From: Chloroflexota bacterium
GTDB taxonomy: Bacteria > Chloroflexota > Anaerolineae > Anaerolineales > Anaerolineaceae
Direction: 5' to 3'
Assembly (NCBI GenBank): GCA_004347695.1
Contig: SLTK01000011.1
Span: forward strand, 1-64,000
DNA length: 64,000 bases
The notes under the pieces were generated by a model. The model saw only the letters and a list, made by a program, of their open reading frames with translations, did not search any database and was not told the origin of the DNA. Below, piece after piece: positions 25,335-34,126 of this stretch. Within the stretch, counting starts at the first letter, position 1. Every line of letters starts with the position of its first letter. A program made the translations under genes and the position numbers.

Positions 25335-25829
25335 ATGCCTATTCTCGATTCGCGTACCCTGGAATTTTTCAGCCGCAGCGCTGAACAGACCCGCCGCCTG
25401 GGTATGCGGCTCGGCAGCTTATTAGAAAAAGGCGATGTAGTCTGGCTGCAGGGAGACCTGGGGTCAGGGAAAACCACCCTGGTACAGGGAATTGCGCAGG
25501 GCTGGGGCTCCCTTGATCCGGTTACCAGCCCTACCTTTGTGATCGTCAATATGTACCGCCGGCCAGACCAGGTAAATCTTTATCATCTGGATGCCTACCG
25601 GCTGCAAGATGCGACTGAAGCAGAAGATTTAGACATGGAATTGATGCTGGAACAGGGCGCGCTGGTAGTGGAATGGCCAGAGCGGATTGCGGCTGCCCTC
25701 CCCGAGGCTTATTTGAAAATTAATATGCGCTGGATTGCCGACGAGCAGCGCGGCCTGGTATTGCTACCGCAAGGCGAGCGCTATGATGCCTTAATCGCAG
25801 ATTTTCGCCGCCGGGTGTTGGGAGGTTAA
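25335..25829 (+). CDS. tsaE: tRNA t6A modification ATPase TsaE
   Basis: A 164-residue P-loop ATPase with Walker A GDLGSGKTTL (about residues 39-48), the family motif SPTFVIVN, and LYHLDAYRL as the Walker B-like region. TsaE works with TsaB and TsaD to make threonylcarbamoyladenosine at position 37 of ANN-decoding tRNAs. tsaB and rimI follow in the usual order; tsaD is not in the window. The upstream -10 suggests an internal start in addition to read-through from the glycosyltransferase. Confidence 0.93.
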   Translation: MPILDSRTLEFFSRSAEQTRRLGMRLGSLLEKGDVVWLQGDLGSGKTTLVQGIAQGWGSLDPVTSPTFVIVNMYRRPDQVNLYHLDAYRLQDATEAEDLDMELMLEQGALVVEWPERIAAALPEAYLKINMRWIADEQRGLVLLPQGERYDALIADFRRRVLGG

Positions 25830-25831
25830 CT

Positions 25832-26500
25832 TTGCTGCTTGCTCTGGATACCTCGACTCAAACGATCAGTCTGGCGCTGTTTGACGGCGCCCAAATTGTT
25901 GGTGAGAGCACCTGGAAAACGCAGAATCATCACACGGTAGAGGTCGCGCCGGCGATGAAAGAATTACTGGACCGCTGCGGATTAAAGGCGGCGGATATCG
26001 AAGCCATCGGCGTGGCCTTAGGACCCGGGTCTTTTACCAGCCTGCGCATTGGGTTGGCGGTTGCAAAAGGAATGGCTCTGGCATTGCGTATCCCCGTAAT
26101 CGGCGTGCCGACGCTGGATTTTTTAGCGGCATCCCAGCCTAAAAGTGACAACCCGCTGGCGGTGCTGCTGCATGCCGGGCGCGGCCGTGTAGCAGTGGGC
26201 TGGTATAAATGGGGTAAACACTCGTGGGAAGCACAAGGGAACCCGGAAGTGAAAACGGTGGAGGAACTCTCTCAGTTCATCGAAACGCCCACGCATGTTT
26301 GTGGTGAAATGACCGCGGTTGAGCGTCAGATTCTGGCACGCAAGCGCAAAAACATCCTGCTGGCATCGCCGGCCGCATCGCTGCGTCGTTCCTCGTTCCT
26401 GGCTGAAATTGCCTGGCGGCGCTGGAAAACCGGCAAATTGGATGATGTAATCAGCCTGGCACCAATTTATTTGCCAACACGGGAGGCTATCCCAGGGTGA
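25832..26500 (+). CDS. tsaB: tRNA t6A modification protein TsaB
   Basis: A 222-residue ASKHA-fold protein starting LLALDTSTQTISLALFDG, with the diagnostic GVALGPGSFTSLRIGLAVAKGMALAL near residues 57-82. TsaB is a non-catalytic partner that dimerises with TsaD and recruits TsaE. It starts with TTG at 25832, supported by GGAGG at 25821-25825, and overlaps rimI by 4 bp (GTGA). The second half is more variable, as usual in this family. Confidence 0.92.
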   Translation: MLLALDTSTQTISLALFDGAQIVGESTWKTQNHHTVEVAPAMKELLDRCGLKAADIEAIGVALGPGSFTSLRIGLAVAKGMALALRIPVIGVPTLDFLAASQPKSDNPLAVLLHAGRGRVAVGWYKWGKHSWEAQGNPEVKTVEELSQFIETPTHVCGEMTAVERQILARKRKNILLASPAASLRRSSFLAEIAWRRWKTGKLDDVISLAPIYLPTREAIPG

Positions 26501-27036
26501 TTAAACCTGGCGAAATCGTTCAAACGCGCATCCGGCCGATGGAACTGAAGGATGTTCAACGCGTTCACCAAATTGATGTAGCCTCATTTGCCCTTCCCTG
26601 GCCGGAACGCTCTTACCGCTTTGAAATTCTGGAAAACCCGGCCTCGCGCAATTTTGTTATCGAGGTGGTCCCGGATGGCGAGGAGTCGGTAATCGCCGGG
26701 ATGATCGTCATGTGGTTCATTCTGGATGAGGCTCACATTGGCACTATCTCCATCGATGAACCCTACCGGCGGCTGGGGTTGGGACGGTTACTGCTGGCGG
26801 AATCGCTGCTGGATGCTTATCGACAGGGTATCCGTCAGAGTTTTCTGGAAGTACGCAGTAGCAACCAGGCTGCCCAACGAATGTATGAGCAATTTGGCTT
26901 TCAGGTAGTTGGAATCCGACCGCGATATTATAAAAATAATGGTGAGGATGCTCTGTTAATGACGCTCAAACCGATCGAACCTGAACGTCTGGAAACGCTG
27001 CGCAGCCGGAAAAGACTTGCCAACGCTGGCAAATAA
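26497..27036 (+). CDS. rimI: Ribosomal-protein-alanine N-acetyltransferase RimI
   Basis: A 179-residue GNAT acetyltransferase: the acetyl-CoA loop RRLGLGRLLLAESL is near residues 91-104, with IGTISIDEPY before it and LEVRSSNQAAQRMYEQFGFQVVGIRPRYYKNNGEDALLM after it, the typical RimI end. It acetylates the N-terminus of ribosomal protein S18 or related targets. Its place right after tsaE-tsaB is the common bacterial arrangement. It uses a GTG start overlapping the tsaB stop. There is a C-terminal basic extension of about 20 residues. Confidence 0.9.
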   Translation: MIKPGEIVQTRIRPMELKDVQRVHQIDVASFALPWPERSYRFEILENPASRNFVIEVVPDGEESVIAGMIVMWFILDEAHIGTISIDEPYRRLGLGRLLLAESLLDAYRQGIRQSFLEVRSSNQAAQRMYEQFGFQVVGIRPRYYKNNGEDALLMTLKPIEPERLETLRSRKRLANAGK

Positions 27037-27051
27037 TCGTGGAGGGAAGCG

Positions 27052-27705
27052 GTGGATCAAAAAGATATTCTCAATCAGGTTGCGGCGGAAGTACGGGTCT
27101 GCATCCAATGCCAGTTGAATGTCTCTCGTAAAAACGCCGTCCCGGGTGAGGGACCGGCAAATGCAGAGGTCATGTTTATTGGCGAGGGGCCTGGTTTTTA
27201 TGAAAATGAGCAGGGGCGTCCATTTGTCGGAGCCGCCGGGAAATTTTTAGATGAACTGCTTCAGCGGGCTCACCTGCAGCGCGAAAAAGTATTTATCACC
27301 AATGTGGTAAAATGCCGTCCGCCCGGTAACCGTGATCCATTGCCGGAAGAATTAGAGGCTTGCAACTGGTTTTTAGACCGCCAAATCGAAGCCATTAATC
27401 CGATGGTTATCGTCACGCTGGGGCGGTTTTCCATGGCAAAATTTATGGGAAATGTGCGCATTAGCGATGTCCATGGACAATCCCGCTGGGTTAATGGGCG
27501 GCTGGTAGTCGCCATGTTCCATCCGGCGGCTGCGCTGCATCAACCTTCGCTCAAGAACGCCGTGCTGGATGATTTTGGTCGTTTGCCCGGTTATTTGACC
27601 CAGGCGCGTACGAATCGCGATAAAATGCAAGCGGTACAAGCCACGCATCAAGAAGAAGAAAATCCGCCCGCTGAGAACAGCCCAACCCAGTTGAGTTTGT
27701 TTTAG
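27052..27705 (+). CDS. Family 4 (type IV) uracil-DNA glycosylase
   Basis: A 217-residue thermostable-type UDG. Four cysteines at C17, C20, C88 and C104 match the [4Fe-4S] spacing of family 4 enzymes. GEGPGFYENEQGRPFVGAAGKFLDELL is motif 1 with the phage-type acid, and HPAAALHQ is the C-terminal catalytic loop. It removes uracil from DNA to start base excision repair. The GTG start is preceded by GGAGGG, and the gene follows rimI by 15 bp. A short glutamate-rich tail ends the protein. Confidence 0.93.
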   Translation: MDQKDILNQVAAEVRVCIQCQLNVSRKNAVPGEGPANAEVMFIGEGPGFYENEQGRPFVGAAGKFLDELLQRAHLQREKVFITNVVKCRPPGNRDPLPEELEACNWFLDRQIEAINPMVIVTLGRFSMAKFMGNVRISDVHGQSRWVNGRLVVAMFHPAAALHQPSLKNAVLDDFGRLPGYLTQARTNRDKMQAVQATHQEEENPPAENSPTQLSLF

Positions 27706-27766
27706 GGATTTCCCTGGTAAAAACTTTGCCGGGGTAACAATACATTCAATTTGAAGGATCTATCAT

Positions 27767-29089
27767 ATGGCGTCAGACACTCGTCAAGTATTGATCGAGA
27801 AGCTTCGTAACCGCTCAGCCAAAGTGGCCGTGGTGGGGATGGGATATGTTGGTTTACCGTTGGCGGTCGTATTTGCGGAAGCCGGGTTTCAAGTCACCGG
27901 CATAGACCTCGATTCACGGAAAGTTGAAACGCTCAATCGCCAGGAAAGCTACATTCTGGACGTACCCACCGCGCAGGTGGCTGACCTGGTAAAAAAGGGC
28001 TTTCTCAAAGCCACAACCGACTATTCTGTCATTCGCGAGATGGACGCGGTTTCTATTTGCGTCCCAACCCCGCTGCGCCAGACCGGCGACCCCGACCTTT
28101 CTTTTATTATCAACGCAGTGGAAGGGCTGGCGCCGTATCTTCACCCAGGCATGGTTATCGTTCTGGAATCTTCCACTTACCCCGGCACAACCCGCGAACT
28201 TGTCTTGCCCACGCTGACCGATAAAGCCAGGCTGGAGGTGGGCGGGGAGGTTTTCCTGGCATTTTCACCAGAACGGGTGGACCCCGGACGCACGGATTGG
28301 ACCACCTATAACACCCCGAAGGTGGTCGGCGGGATTACCCCGGCCTGCAGCGAAGTGGCTGCTGCCTGGTATCAACAGGCTCTCAAAACTGTCATTCCGG
28401 TGACCTCGACCGAGGTGGCTGAAATGGCCAAGCTGCTCGAGAATACCTTTCGCATGATCAATATTGGACTGGTGAACGAACTTGCCATCATCTGCGACCG
28501 GCTGGGAGTGGATGTCTGGGAAGTGGTCGATGCGGCAGCGACCAAGCCCTTTGGGTTTATGAAATTCACCCCCGGACCGGGTCTTGGCGGGCACTGTATT
28601 CCGATCGACCCACTTTACCTCTCCTGGAAAATGAAATCGCTCAATTACACCGCTCGTTTCATCGAGCTGGCTTCGGAAATCAATACGAACATGCCGCGGT
28701 TTGTTTTGGGCAAGGTGCAGGACGCGCTTAATGACCATCACAAAGCGCTGCGCGGCAGCCGGGTATTGGTTCTTGGCGCGGCGTACAAACCGGATATCGA
28801 TGACCTGCGTGAGTCGCCGGCATTGGATGTTATTCATTTGTTGCTGGATAAAGGCGCGCAAGTGGAATATAACGACCCTTACATCCCTGAAATTCATTAT
28901 GACGAACTGGACATGGTCTCTGTGCCGGACGTGATGACCGCGGTGCAGTCTGCTGACTGCGTGGTAATCATTACCAACCACAAAAAATATGATTACCCGG
29001 CGATTTTGACCGCGGCAAAGCTTGTGGTCGACACCCGCAACGCCATGGGCGAGGCTGGCCGGGTTTCCGACAAGGTAGTGAGGCTTTAA
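27767..29089 (+). CDS. UDP-N-acetyl-hexosamine (or UDP-glucose) 6-dehydrogenase
   Basis: A 440-residue nucleotide-sugar dehydrogenase. The NAD site is VAVVGMGYVGLPLA (about residues 20-33), the catalytic cysteine is C277 in GPGLGGHCIPIDP, and the C-terminal UDP-binding domain has RVLVLGAAYKPDIDDLRESPA. Sequence style (LGGHCIPIDPLYLSWK, DLRESPALD) is that of the WbpA/TviB/WecC group acting on UDP-GlcNAc or UDP-ManNAc rather than UDP-glucose. It produces a uronic acid precursor for the surface polysaccharide and is the first gene of the cluster; the next gene, an epimerase, shares one base with its stop. Confidence 0.87.
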   Translation: MASDTRQVLIEKLRNRSAKVAVVGMGYVGLPLAVVFAEAGFQVTGIDLDSRKVETLNRQESYILDVPTAQVADLVKKGFLKATTDYSVIREMDAVSICVPTPLRQTGDPDLSFIINAVEGLAPYLHPGMVIVLESSTYPGTTRELVLPTLTDKARLEVGGEVFLAFSPERVDPGRTDWTTYNTPKVVGGITPACSEVAAAWYQQALKTVIPVTSTEVAEMAKLLENTFRMINIGLVNELAIICDRLGVDVWEVVDAAATKPFGFMKFTPGPGLGGHCIPIDPLYLSWKMKSLNYTARFIELASEINTNMPRFVLGKVQDALNDHHKALRGSRVLVLGAAYKPDIDDLRESPALDVIHLLLDKGAQVEYNDPYIPEIHYDELDMVSVPDVMTAVQSADCVVIITNHKKYDYPAILTAAKLVVDTRNAMGEAGRVSDKVVRL

Positions 29090-30069
29090 TGAGTTTGCGC
29101 TACCTGGTGACAGGGGCAGCGGGTTTTATTGGCGCGCGGGTGACTGAGTTCCTGACGGCGGACGGTCATGCTGTAGTCGGCATAGATAACCTCAACGACG
29201 CTTACGACGTACGCGTTAAGGAATACAGGTTGGCGCGCTTGAAACAACAACCCGGCTTTGCCTTTTACCGGGGCGATATTTGCGACCGGCCGTTGCTGGA
29301 AAAGATAGGAACAGAACAGGGAACCATCAACGCGGTCTTTCACCTGGCAGCGCGGGCCGGCGTGCGTGCCAGCACAGAGAATCCCTGGGGGGTGGTGGAT
29401 ACCAATCTGGTGGGCAGCCTGAATTTGCTGGAGTTTGCCCGCCAATTTAATATCCCCAAGTTCGTGCTGGCATCCACTTCGTCCATTTATGGGGCAGAAC
29501 CACCCCTGCCGACCCCGGAAGAAGCTGATTCCAGCCACCCGCTGCAGCAATACGCCGCCTCCAAAAAAGCGGCCGAGGCGCTGAGCCACGTTTATCACCA
29601 CCTTTACGGGTTGGACGTGACCATTTTTCGCTATTTCACGGTGTACGGCCCGGCCGGCCGGCCTGATTTGGCTTTATTCCGCTTCGTACAATGGATCGCA
29701 GAAGGGCGGCCGATCCGGCTTAACGGTGACGGCAGCCAGTCGCGCGGTTTTACTTACGTGGATGACATCGCCCGTGGGACGATCCTGGGCTTGCGGCCGC
29801 TGGGCTATGAAATTATCAATTTGGGCGGGCACGAATCGATCTCGATGAACGACCTGATTGCAATGGTCGAGGAAATTTTAGGAAACCACGCCGAGATTGT
29901 TCACGCTCCTTTCCACCGGGCGGACATCATGAATAATCTGGCCGATGTGAGCAAAGCCCGCAGGCTGCTAGGCTGGGAACCTCAAGTCGGGCTTACGGAA
30001 GGCGTTCGCAACCTGGTCAACTGGTACCTTTCAGAGCGGACGTGGACCAGCCAGGTACTAACCGAATGA
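29089..30069 (+). CDS. NAD-dependent nucleotide-sugar epimerase (TviC/WbpP-like)
   Basis: A 326-residue short-chain dehydrogenase/epimerase. The NAD motif is VTGAAGFIGARV (residues 7-18), the catalytic pair is Y155-x3-K159 in QQYAASKKAAE, and the TSSIYG motif supplies the serine. Together with the preceding dehydrogenase it forms the same two-step pair as TviB-TviC (UDP-GlcNAc to UDP-GalNAcA), so a C4 epimerase of UDP-uronic acid is likely; UDP-glucose 4-epimerase activity remains possible. It overlaps the dehydrogenase by 1 bp and the flippase by 4 bp. Confidence 0.86.
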   Translation: MSLRYLVTGAAGFIGARVTEFLTADGHAVVGIDNLNDAYDVRVKEYRLARLKQQPGFAFYRGDICDRPLLEKIGTEQGTINAVFHLAARAGVRASTENPWGVVDTNLVGSLNLLEFARQFNIPKFVLASTSSIYGAEPPLPTPEEADSSHPLQQYAASKKAAEALSHVYHHLYGLDVTIFRYFTVYGPAGRPDLALFRFVQWIAEGRPIRLNGDGSQSRGFTYVDDIARGTILGLRPLGYEIINLGGHESISMNDLIAMVEEILGNHAEIVHAPFHRADIMNNLADVSKARRLLGWEPQVGLTEGVRNLVNWYLSERTWTSQVLTE

Positions 30070-31424
30070 CCTTTTTTCAGCGGCTGGCAGCTTTCTGGCG
30101 TGAGGACCTGCTGCTGCGCAGCGTTGTCCGCAACACCAGTTACCTCTTCTCCAGTAATACGGTCAGTATGGGGTTGACCTTTCTTCAGGGCTTGATGGCG
30201 GCAGCATTGCTTGGAGCCAGGAGTTATGGCTTGTTGGGCATGATCATAGCATTCGCCTCCAATATCAACCGGCTGCTGTCATTTCGCATGAACGAGCTGG
30301 TCGTCAAATATGGCGGGAATTTCCTGGCGGACGGAGAAAAAACCAAAGCGGCCGCGGTTGTCAAAGTGGCTGGCATCAGTGAGGCGATCACCTCTTTCAT
30401 CGCTTACGGTATATTGCTGTTGCTGGCGCGCTGGGGCGCGGCCGTAATTATCAAAGATCCTTCCTCTGTCTCGTGGATCGGTATTTTTGGCCTGGCGCTG
30501 CTGGCTAATCTGGCAACCGAGACATCACAGGCCGTGCTGCAGCTTGGCAGTCACTACCGCACGCAGGCGCTGCTGACGCTGCTGCAAAATATCATCACGG
30601 TTGTCTGGATTGGCTCAGCCTTCATTTTCAAGGGCGGCGTGTTCGACGTGATGATGGCCTACCTGACAGGCAAGAGTCTGTTTGGCCTGGGCATGCTGTC
30701 GGCTGCCCTGTACCACTCGCGCAGTTTGTTGGGCGAAGGCTGGGTGAAAGCGCCTATTCGTGGAGCTTTGCAATGGCGCAGCATGGCTAATTTTGCCATC
30801 AGCACCAATCTGAGTCAGACGGTCAACATGCTCATCCGCGACAGCGAAGTGTTGTGGGTGGGCTATTTCCTGACCAGTGAAGCCGCGGGATATTACAAAT
30901 TTGCCCTGGCTATTATGAACGTCATCCTGATGCCCATCACGCCGTTCATTCAGACCACCTTCCCTGAAATCACCCGTTCGGTTGCCAAACGCGCCTGGGG
31001 TCAATTGCGGAGTTTGCTCAAACGAACCAGCATGATTGCCCTGGCCTGGACGGGCACAGTGGCCGTCGGGCTCTTGTTGGTGGGCAGATGGCTGCTTGGT
31101 TTCTTCAAAGGCGGTGAATACCTTCCGTCCCTGCCGGTTATCTGGCTTCTGCTGATCGGCTTTGGCTTTGCCAATGTGCTGTTTTGGAACCGGTCGCTGC
31201 TGCTGGCCTTTGGCCGTCCCCGTTTTCCACTGGCGGCTGGATCCATTGCTGGATTGATTAAAATAATGCTGATGTTCCTCCTCGTTCCAAAATACGGCAT
31301 GATGATGGAGGCTGCGCTGTTGAGTCTTTACTTTATCCTTTCGATTGGCGCAATTACCATCGAAGGCTTACGCAGCCTGAAAAAAGTCGAAATGCAACCG
31401 GCCGAAATACAGGCAGCCGCATGA
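30066..31424 (+). CDS. Polysaccharide flippase (Wzx/MATE-like, MVF superfamily)
   Basis: A 452-residue integral membrane protein with about 12-14 hydrophobic segments. It begins FFQRLAAFWREDLLLRSVVRNTSYLFSSNTVSMG, typical of Wzx-like exporters. Its position between sugar-nucleotide genes and a glycosyltransferase supports transport of lipid-linked glycan units across the membrane. ATG at 30066 overlaps the epimerase stop (ATGA); a GTG 24 bases upstream is in frame but less likely. Its start and end both overlap neighbours by 4 bp. Confidence 0.85.
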   Translation: MTFFQRLAAFWREDLLLRSVVRNTSYLFSSNTVSMGLTFLQGLMAAALLGARSYGLLGMIIAFASNINRLLSFRMNELVVKYGGNFLADGEKTKAAAVVKVAGISEAITSFIAYGILLLLARWGAAVIIKDPSSVSWIGIFGLALLANLATETSQAVLQLGSHYRTQALLTLLQNIITVVWIGSAFIFKGGVFDVMMAYLTGKSLFGLGMLSAALYHSRSLLGEGWVKAPIRGALQWRSMANFAISTNLSQTVNMLIRDSEVLWVGYFLTSEAAGYYKFALAIMNVILMPITPFIQTTFPEITRSVAKRAWGQLRSLLKRTSMIALAWTGTVAVGLLLVGRWLLGFFKGGEYLPSLPVIWLLLIGFGFANVLFWNRSLLLAFGRPRFPLAAGSIAGLIKIMLMFLLVPKYGMMMEAALLSLYFILSIGAITIEGLRSLKKVEMQPAEIQAAA

Positions 31425-32548
31425 AAATTGGCGCCATTGCTCCTTCGCACATACCGTCCAACACCGCCAACAGCATCCAGGTGATGAAAGTTTGTCAGGC
31501 GCTGGCGCAGCTCGGACACACCGTTAAATTATGGGTGCCCGGTCAGACCACGACGCCGTGGGAACAGTTATCCGGGTATTACGGCGTTACAACCCCATTT
31601 GAAATTTCCTGGCTGCCCCTCCAGCCAAATCTGAAACGCTATGACCTGGCGCTGTCTGGTGTCAACCGGGCAGCAGGCTGGCAAGCTGATCTGGTCTATA
31701 CCTGGATGCCGCAGGCTGCCGTTTACGCGCAAGTTCGCGGCCTGCCCGTCGTGTTGGAAGTGCATGACCGCCCAACCGGGAAATTAGGTCCGTGGTTATT
31801 GCGGCGCACGGTCAACATGCGCGGCTGCAAACGCCTGGCAATCATCACCCGGGCGCTGGTGCGCGTGCTGGAGCAAGAATTCGACCTGCCCATCCCGCCG
31901 GAGAAAGTGGTTATTGCCCCGGACGGTGTGGATTTGGAGCGCTATGATGCTTTGCCAGACGCGCCCTCTGCCCGCGAAATGATCGGACTGCCGCCGCAGC
32001 AATTGACAGCAGTGTATACCGGTCACCTGTATGCCGGGCGCGGGATTGAATTATTACTCGGGCTGGCGCAGGCCTTTCGGCAGGTTCATTTTCTGCTGGT
32101 GGGTGGCAACCCGCAATCAGTGGAGAACTGCCGCAAACAGGCTGCATTGGCCGGGTTAACCAACCTCACCTTTACCGGTTTTGTCGAAAATCAGCGGCTG
32201 GCGCTCTACCAGGCGGCTGGCGATATTTTACTGATGCCTTACGGGCGCATCATCGCCGGCAGCAGCGGTGGGAACACCGCCGACATTTGCTCGCCGATGA
32301 AAATGTTCGAATATATGGCAGCCGGGCGGGCGATATTGAGCAGTGATTTGCCGGTGCTGCGCGAAGTGCTCAATGACAGCAACGCGGCCTTTTGCGCTGC
32401 CGACGAACTGGATAGCTGGAAAAAGGGATTTCAAGCTTTATTAAACGACCCTGCCCGCAGGCAAGTCATTGGCATGCAAGCTAAAATAGATGCACAGGGG
32501 TATTCGTGGAAGTCACGCGCCGAAGCTACAATAGCGAACCTGGTATGA
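31421..32548 (+). CDS. GT4 family glycosyltransferase
   Basis: A 375-residue GT-B glycosyltransferase. The C-terminal half has the GT4 pattern: VVIAPDGVDLERYD, AVYTGHLYAGRGIELLLGLA, LTFTGFVENQRLALYQAAGDILLMPY, and the E-x7-E-like region SPMKMFEYMAAGRAILSSDLPVLREVL. It would add a sugar to the growing surface glycan; donor and acceptor unknown. It overlaps the flippase stop by 4 bp and is followed by the GT-C gene after 13 bp. It is the only soluble-type glycosyltransferase in the cluster. Confidence 0.9.
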   Translation: MKIGAIAPSHIPSNTANSIQVMKVCQALAQLGHTVKLWVPGQTTTPWEQLSGYYGVTTPFEISWLPLQPNLKRYDLALSGVNRAAGWQADLVYTWMPQAAVYAQVRGLPVVLEVHDRPTGKLGPWLLRRTVNMRGCKRLAIITRALVRVLEQEFDLPIPPEKVVIAPDGVDLERYDALPDAPSAREMIGLPPQQLTAVYTGHLYAGRGIELLLGLAQAFRQVHFLLVGGNPQSVENCRKQAALAGLTNLTFTGFVENQRLALYQAAGDILLMPYGRIIAGSSGGNTADICSPMKMFEYMAAGRAILSSDLPVLREVLNDSNAAFCAADELDSWKKGFQALLNDPARRQVIGMQAKIDAQGYSWKSRAEATIANLV

Positions 32549-32561
32549 TGCGAGGTCAGAG

Positions 32562-34103
32562 ATGAGCGGATTAACGAGGACAGCCAGATCCACCCTGTTT
32601 TTGCTTGGCGCAGGGGCACTGCTTGGCCTGGGGATGGCGGCGCTCGAACCGGGCGGAATAACCAGCGCCAGCGTGACCGCTTACGGCGCACTGGCGGCGC
32701 TGGTTTTGCTTGCGGGCTGGTTGATCTGGCGGTCACTGGACGCCGACCCCAAATCAGGCTGGATGGCGCTGACTGCATTCCTGGTGCGGCTGACATTGGG
32801 TGTGGCGCTCGGGCTGCTGCTGCCGGTTATCGGATACGACAAAGAGCCGCAAAATGCCGGCTATATCTTTTTTGATGCATTCCAACGGGATACCCAGGCC
32901 TGGCAGTTGGCGCAATCAGGCGCGCCGCTTTCTACGGCGTTCAACAGCCAGTTTTTCTCGGATCAGTACGGCGGCATGTTGATCACCAGCGCCGGGCTCT
33001 ACCGGATTTTCTCTCCGGACCTGCACCGGCCCTGGTTGATCCTTCTGCTGACCGCGTTTGTCTCAGCAATCGGCGTTATCTTCATCTACAAGGCAGTTGT
33101 GGAGCGGTTTGGCGTTAAAACAGCCTCCCTCGCATCCTGGATTTATGCGCTTTACCCGGAAAGCATCCTGCTTGGCGCAGCTCAGATGCGCGACCCGATT
33201 TTGATCGGTCTGGCTGCTGCGGGCTTTTATTTGGTTAACCGGTGGCGTGAACTGCGTTGGAAAGCGGCAACCTGGCTGGTTGTAATTTTAGCGCTGCTGG
33301 CAGCATTCTCATGGCCGGTTGCGCTGGGCGTTGGCGCTGTGCTGGCGATCTGGTGGTGGATCGATTATTCCGCCGATCTGACGGATCGCAGGCGGCGCTT
33401 GATGGGGTGGGCTTTCCTGGGTTTATTAATGATCGCCGGGTTCACCTTCACCTCGAACTGGCTGCGGTCATCTGCTGCCTATGATATCGGCGATACGCAA
33501 ACCAACTCCGGCTGGATTCAAGCGCTGTTCGAGCAGTTGCCCGAAGCTTTGCATACACCCTTTATCGTCGTTTATGGGCTGGCTCAACCGGTGCTGCCGG
33601 CTGCAATCATCGACCCGGCGCTGCCGATATGGTCGGTGTTGACCAGTTTCCGGTCTGTTGGCTGGTATTTGATCATCCCGCTGCTGCTGTACACCCCATT
33701 TGCGTTAGCGAAGTTTCCCCGCGGCACGCTGCGCCGCCTGCTGTTTTGCAGCTTTGCAGCCGTAGTTGCCTGGACGCTGGTCTCATCGCTGCGGGCGGGG
33801 GGTGATTTGTGGGATAACCCGCGTTACCGTACACTTTTTATCCCCTGGTTAGCGCTGTCCGCAGCCTGGGCCTGGACAACCGCGCGAGAGTTGCACGATG
33901 CCTGGCTGGGGCGCTGGTATATCGTAATGGGAATTTTCCTGGCTTTTTTCACTAACTGGTATCTGCGGCGTACCTTCGGCTTCGGTATTCTGATGGAATT
34001 CTGGTCGATGGTGGGAGCGATTGCTGCATTAAGCATGCTGGTTATTATCTGGGGATTGGTGCAGGAGATTCGCACCCGCGGCAATCCGTTTACCAGGGTT
34101 TGA
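32562..34103 (+). CDS. GT-C fold (family 39/87-like) membrane glycosyltransferase
   Basis: A 513-residue polytopic protein with about 11 transmembrane helices. The first external loop (about residues 85-130) contains acidic residues, including a FDAFQRDTQAWQLA motif of the kind that binds metal and lipid-linked donor in GT-C enzymes. The helix ALYPESILLGAAQMRDPILIG matches the dolichyl-phosphate-mannose-protein mannosyltransferase-like family. It likely uses a polyprenyl-phosphate sugar. The exact family is not certain and a polymerase-like role cannot be excluded. It ends 23 bp from the convergent O-antigen ligase gene. Confidence 0.7.
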   Translation: MSGLTRTARSTLFLLGAGALLGLGMAALEPGGITSASVTAYGALAALVLLAGWLIWRSLDADPKSGWMALTAFLVRLTLGVALGLLLPVIGYDKEPQNAGYIFFDAFQRDTQAWQLAQSGAPLSTAFNSQFFSDQYGGMLITSAGLYRIFSPDLHRPWLILLLTAFVSAIGVIFIYKAVVERFGVKTASLASWIYALYPESILLGAAQMRDPILIGLAAAGFYLVNRWRELRWKAATWLVVILALLAAFSWPVALGVGAVLAIWWWIDYSADLTDRRRRLMGWAFLGLLMIAGFTFTSNWLRSSAAYDIGDTQTNSGWIQALFEQLPEALHTPFIVVYGLAQPVLPAAIIDPALPIWSVLTSFRSVGWYLIIPLLLYTPFALAKFPRGTLRRLLFCSFAAVVAWTLVSSLRAGGDLWDNPRYRTLFIPWLALSAAWAWTTARELHDAWLGRWYIVMGIFLAFFTNWYLRRTFGFGILMEFWSMVGAIAALSMLVIIWGLVQEIRTRGNPFTRV

Positions 34104-34126
34104 GTAGACCAGCAAAGGGAGTAAGT